From positions 1 through 26,103 of the forward strand of contig DEBN01000169.1 in NCBI GenBank assembly GCA_002348825.1: a DNA stretch of 26,103 nucleotides, written 5' to 3'. This stretch comes from Gammaproteobacteria bacterium UBA2955 (GTDB taxonomy: Bacteria > Pseudomonadota > Gammaproteobacteria > Pseudomonadales > Azotimanducaceae). Below are positions 24,787 through 26,103 of the stretch, piece after piece. Position 1 is the first letter of the stretch; every line of letters begins with the position of its first letter. The translations under genes were made by a program, and so were the position numbers. The notes beneath the pieces are model-generated. The model was given only the letters and a program-made list of their open reading frames with translations. It searched no databases and had not been told where the DNA came from.

Positions 24787-24897
24787 GGTGACCTCCCAAG
24801 CAACCGAGTATCTCAGTTTTACGACCTTTCGTCGCCTAACGATGGGCAAGTGAAATATGACCACCTAGTGTTGACGTCGGGATTTCGGGAGCGCGGC

Positions 24898-25914
24898 TTG
24901 AAAAAAAGCTTGATCAAGAAACTCTGCTTGCTGGCAGCGGTGGGTGCTGTGTTTTCGGGCAGTGGGCCAGCAGCAGATGCTCAAGAGACTGTTGGCGCTT
25001 CGTCCATCAATATGGGCGATTTGGTCTCCGTCGATAGTCTAGCGGGCTCCGAAATGCCAGACAGTGATCGAGTCCCCGCTTCGTTACTGCAGTTGTCGTC
25101 GCAGTTCTCCTCCGTGCTCTGGATAGAACTCGAAAGCGGTGTTTTGCATTTGCTGCATCGCCAAGGAAACGACCACACATGGCGGCCGGTGCTTAGTCGC
25201 CCGGTGTCTATTGGTAAAGCCGGCAGTGGCAAGCAACTGGAGGGGGACAATAAAACGCCCATAGGCATTTATTCGGTGTACGAATTTATCGGGGATGAAA
25301 AACTGATCGACTTCTATGGCGTTGGTGCATTTCCGCTCAGTTATCCGAATGCGTGGGATCGCCTGCTCAGACGCACAGGATCAGGCATCTGGCTGCACGG
25401 CTTACCCAAATCCGTTGTTAATCGGCCGCGCCTGGATAGCGAAGGCTGCGTGGTGATCGACAATAAGACATTGGAATGGATGAAGCGTCATATCGAACCC
25501 GAACATACCCGTGTGGTTCTGGGTCGGAAAATGCGGTGGGCCAGCGCTGCAAAAAATCAGCTGCTACGTACGTCGTTGAACCAGCGTTTCAAAGATTGGT
25601 TGAGAGTATGGTCGGCATTGGATACGGATGCGTATCTGAATTTTTACCACCCTGATTTTACGAATGGCAAAAAGGACTTTGCACAGTGGGCCCGCTACAA
25701 GCGCGCTGTTAACCGGTCGAAACAGTGGGCCAAGGTGTCGGCCCAGGACGTTAATTTTTTTATGTACCCGGGAGAAAGCGAATTATTGGCTATGGAATAT
25801 CGACAAAGTTACAGCAGTAATAATTTCAGACACACGGGTTATAAAGTGCTGTTTTGGCGTCGTGGCGCAAATGATGAATGGCAGATCATCTATGAAGGAT
25901 CGGGACGGCTTTGA
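24898..25914 (+). CDS. Exported L,D-transpeptidase-like protein with NTF2-like C-terminus
   Basis: Protein of 338 residues from the TTG at 24898. GGGAG lies 6 bases before it and the protein then starts with a signal peptide, MKKSLIKKLCLLAAVGAVFSG, probably cut after ADA near 28. The frame is open to a GTG at 24850, which would bury the signal. The YkuD domain covers about 73-210, with NKTPIGIY (118-125), GSGIWLHG (161-168, His167) and SEGCVV (181-186) with catalytic Cys184. It most resembles YafK-type proteins, which cut Lpp-peptidoglycan links or make crosslinks in the periplasm. Residues about 226-335 form an NTF2/SnoaL-like (Cds6-type) domain. The stop overlaps a possible TTG start of a lipoprotein gene. 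Confidence 0.88.
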   Translation: MKKSLIKKLCLLAAVGAVFSGSGPAADAQETVGASSINMGDLVSVDSLAGSEMPDSDRVPASLLQLSSQFSSVLWIELESGVLHLLHRQGNDHTWRPVLSRPVSIGKAGSGKQLEGDNKTPIGIYSVYEFIGDEKLIDFYGVGAFPLSYPNAWDRLLRRTGSGIWLHGLPKSVVNRPRLDSEGCVVIDNKTLEWMKRHIEPEHTRVVLGRKMRWASAAKNQLLRTSLNQRFKDWLRVWSALDTDAYLNFYHPDFTNGKKDFAQWARYKRAVNRSKQWAKVSAQDVNFFMYPGESELLAMEYRQSYSSNNFRHTGYKVLFWRRGANDEWQIIYEGSGRL

Positions 25915-26103
25915 ACATACCCATGATCTGGCTCGGCCTCGCCGTGCTTGTATTGCTGATTGTCGGGAGCTGCACAATTCAGAAGCCGTTAAAGCCACAA
26001 GCGGAGCCGTCGGGCCTTTCTGAAGAGAATCTTGGGTCGGTCGACGATACGCCAAGGCTTCAGTCACAGGCCAGTTCTCAGCAACCGACAGATGCTGCGG
26101 TAG
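25911..26103 (+). CDS. Lipoprotein, C-terminus beyond the right edge
   Basis: An open frame runs from a TTG at 25911 (overlapping the preceding TGA) or an ATG at 25923 to the right edge. Both starts give a lipoprotein signal: a hydrophobic core (MIWLGLAVLVLLIV) followed by the lipobox VGSC, then a Gln/Ser-rich linker (QAEPSGLSEENLGS). The lipidated Cys would be residue 17 or 21. The +2 residue is Thr, which suits the outer membrane. It is likely an envelope protein cotranscribed with the L,D-transpeptidase-like gene; the functional domain is outside the window. Confidence 0.7.
   Translation, partial: MNIPMIWLGLAVLVLLIVGSCTIQKPLKPQAEPSGLSEENLGSVDDTPRLQSQASSQQPTDAAV

Overview
The window comes from a gammaproteobacterium of moderate GC content. 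The best evidence is bamC, a Gammaproteobacteria-type lipoprotein gene, in the order dapA-bamC-metallo-beta-lactamase-fold hydrolase known from Pseudomonas. A bepA / TusA-family / perM neighbourhood like that of enterobacteria, nadA and cnoX agree with this. The acyl-CoA genes resemble those that marine and soil gammaproteobacteria and actinobacteria use on steroids, terpenoids or branched acids, but the substrate cannot be read from the sequence. No tRNA, rRNA, CRISPR array, transposase or prophage gene was seen.

Layout. (1) 1-4503: an acyl-CoA catabolic block. A minus-strand operon carries an MFE-2-type SDR, a non-catalytic-looking acyl-CoA dehydrogenase, a catalytic-looking acyl-CoA dehydrogenase, and an unrecognised reading frame that runs off the left edge. 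A second SDR is transcribed divergently. (2) 4513-6524: a divergent glutathione-synthetase-like ATP-grasp gene and, on the other strand, nadA. (3) 6521-12005: bepA (minus), then a tight plus-strand run of a TusA-family protein, perM and a large zinc-metalloprotease lipoprotein. (4) 12099-15803: dapA, bamC and an MBL-fold hydrolase joined by overlapping stop/start codons, then cnoX without its active-site cysteines. (5) 15804-16432: 629 bp without a gene, holding a likely terminator, inverted repeats, a candidate promoter and a cluster of DnaA boxes. (6) 16433-18938: a coupled operon of a glutamine-synthetase-like ligase, a class I glutamine amidotransferase and a DUF1232 membrane protein. (7) 19012-20360: a minus-strand group of an SDR, a PspC-domain protein and a 61-residue membrane protein. 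(8) 20641-24786: an acyl-CoA synthetase overlapped by a CaiB/BaiF CoA-transferase, convergent with an MFS carrier. (9) 24898-26103: an exported L,D-transpeptidase-like protein with a C-terminal NTF2-like domain and the start of a lipoprotein gene.

How it fits together. Regions 1 and 8 could form one pathway: uptake (MFS), CoA activation (synthetase or transferase), alpha,beta-dehydrogenation (two-subunit ACAD) and 3-hydroxyacyl-CoA oxidation (SDR). They flank a core of envelope and biosynthesis genes. The ligase/amidotransferase pair in region 6 suggests a gamma-glutamyl amide being made and later hydrolysed, as in aniline or polyamine breakdown. The observations most worth testing are the DnaA-box cluster, the gamma-glutamyl operon, the two-subunit dehydrogenase and a possible AUC start codon for the MFS gene.
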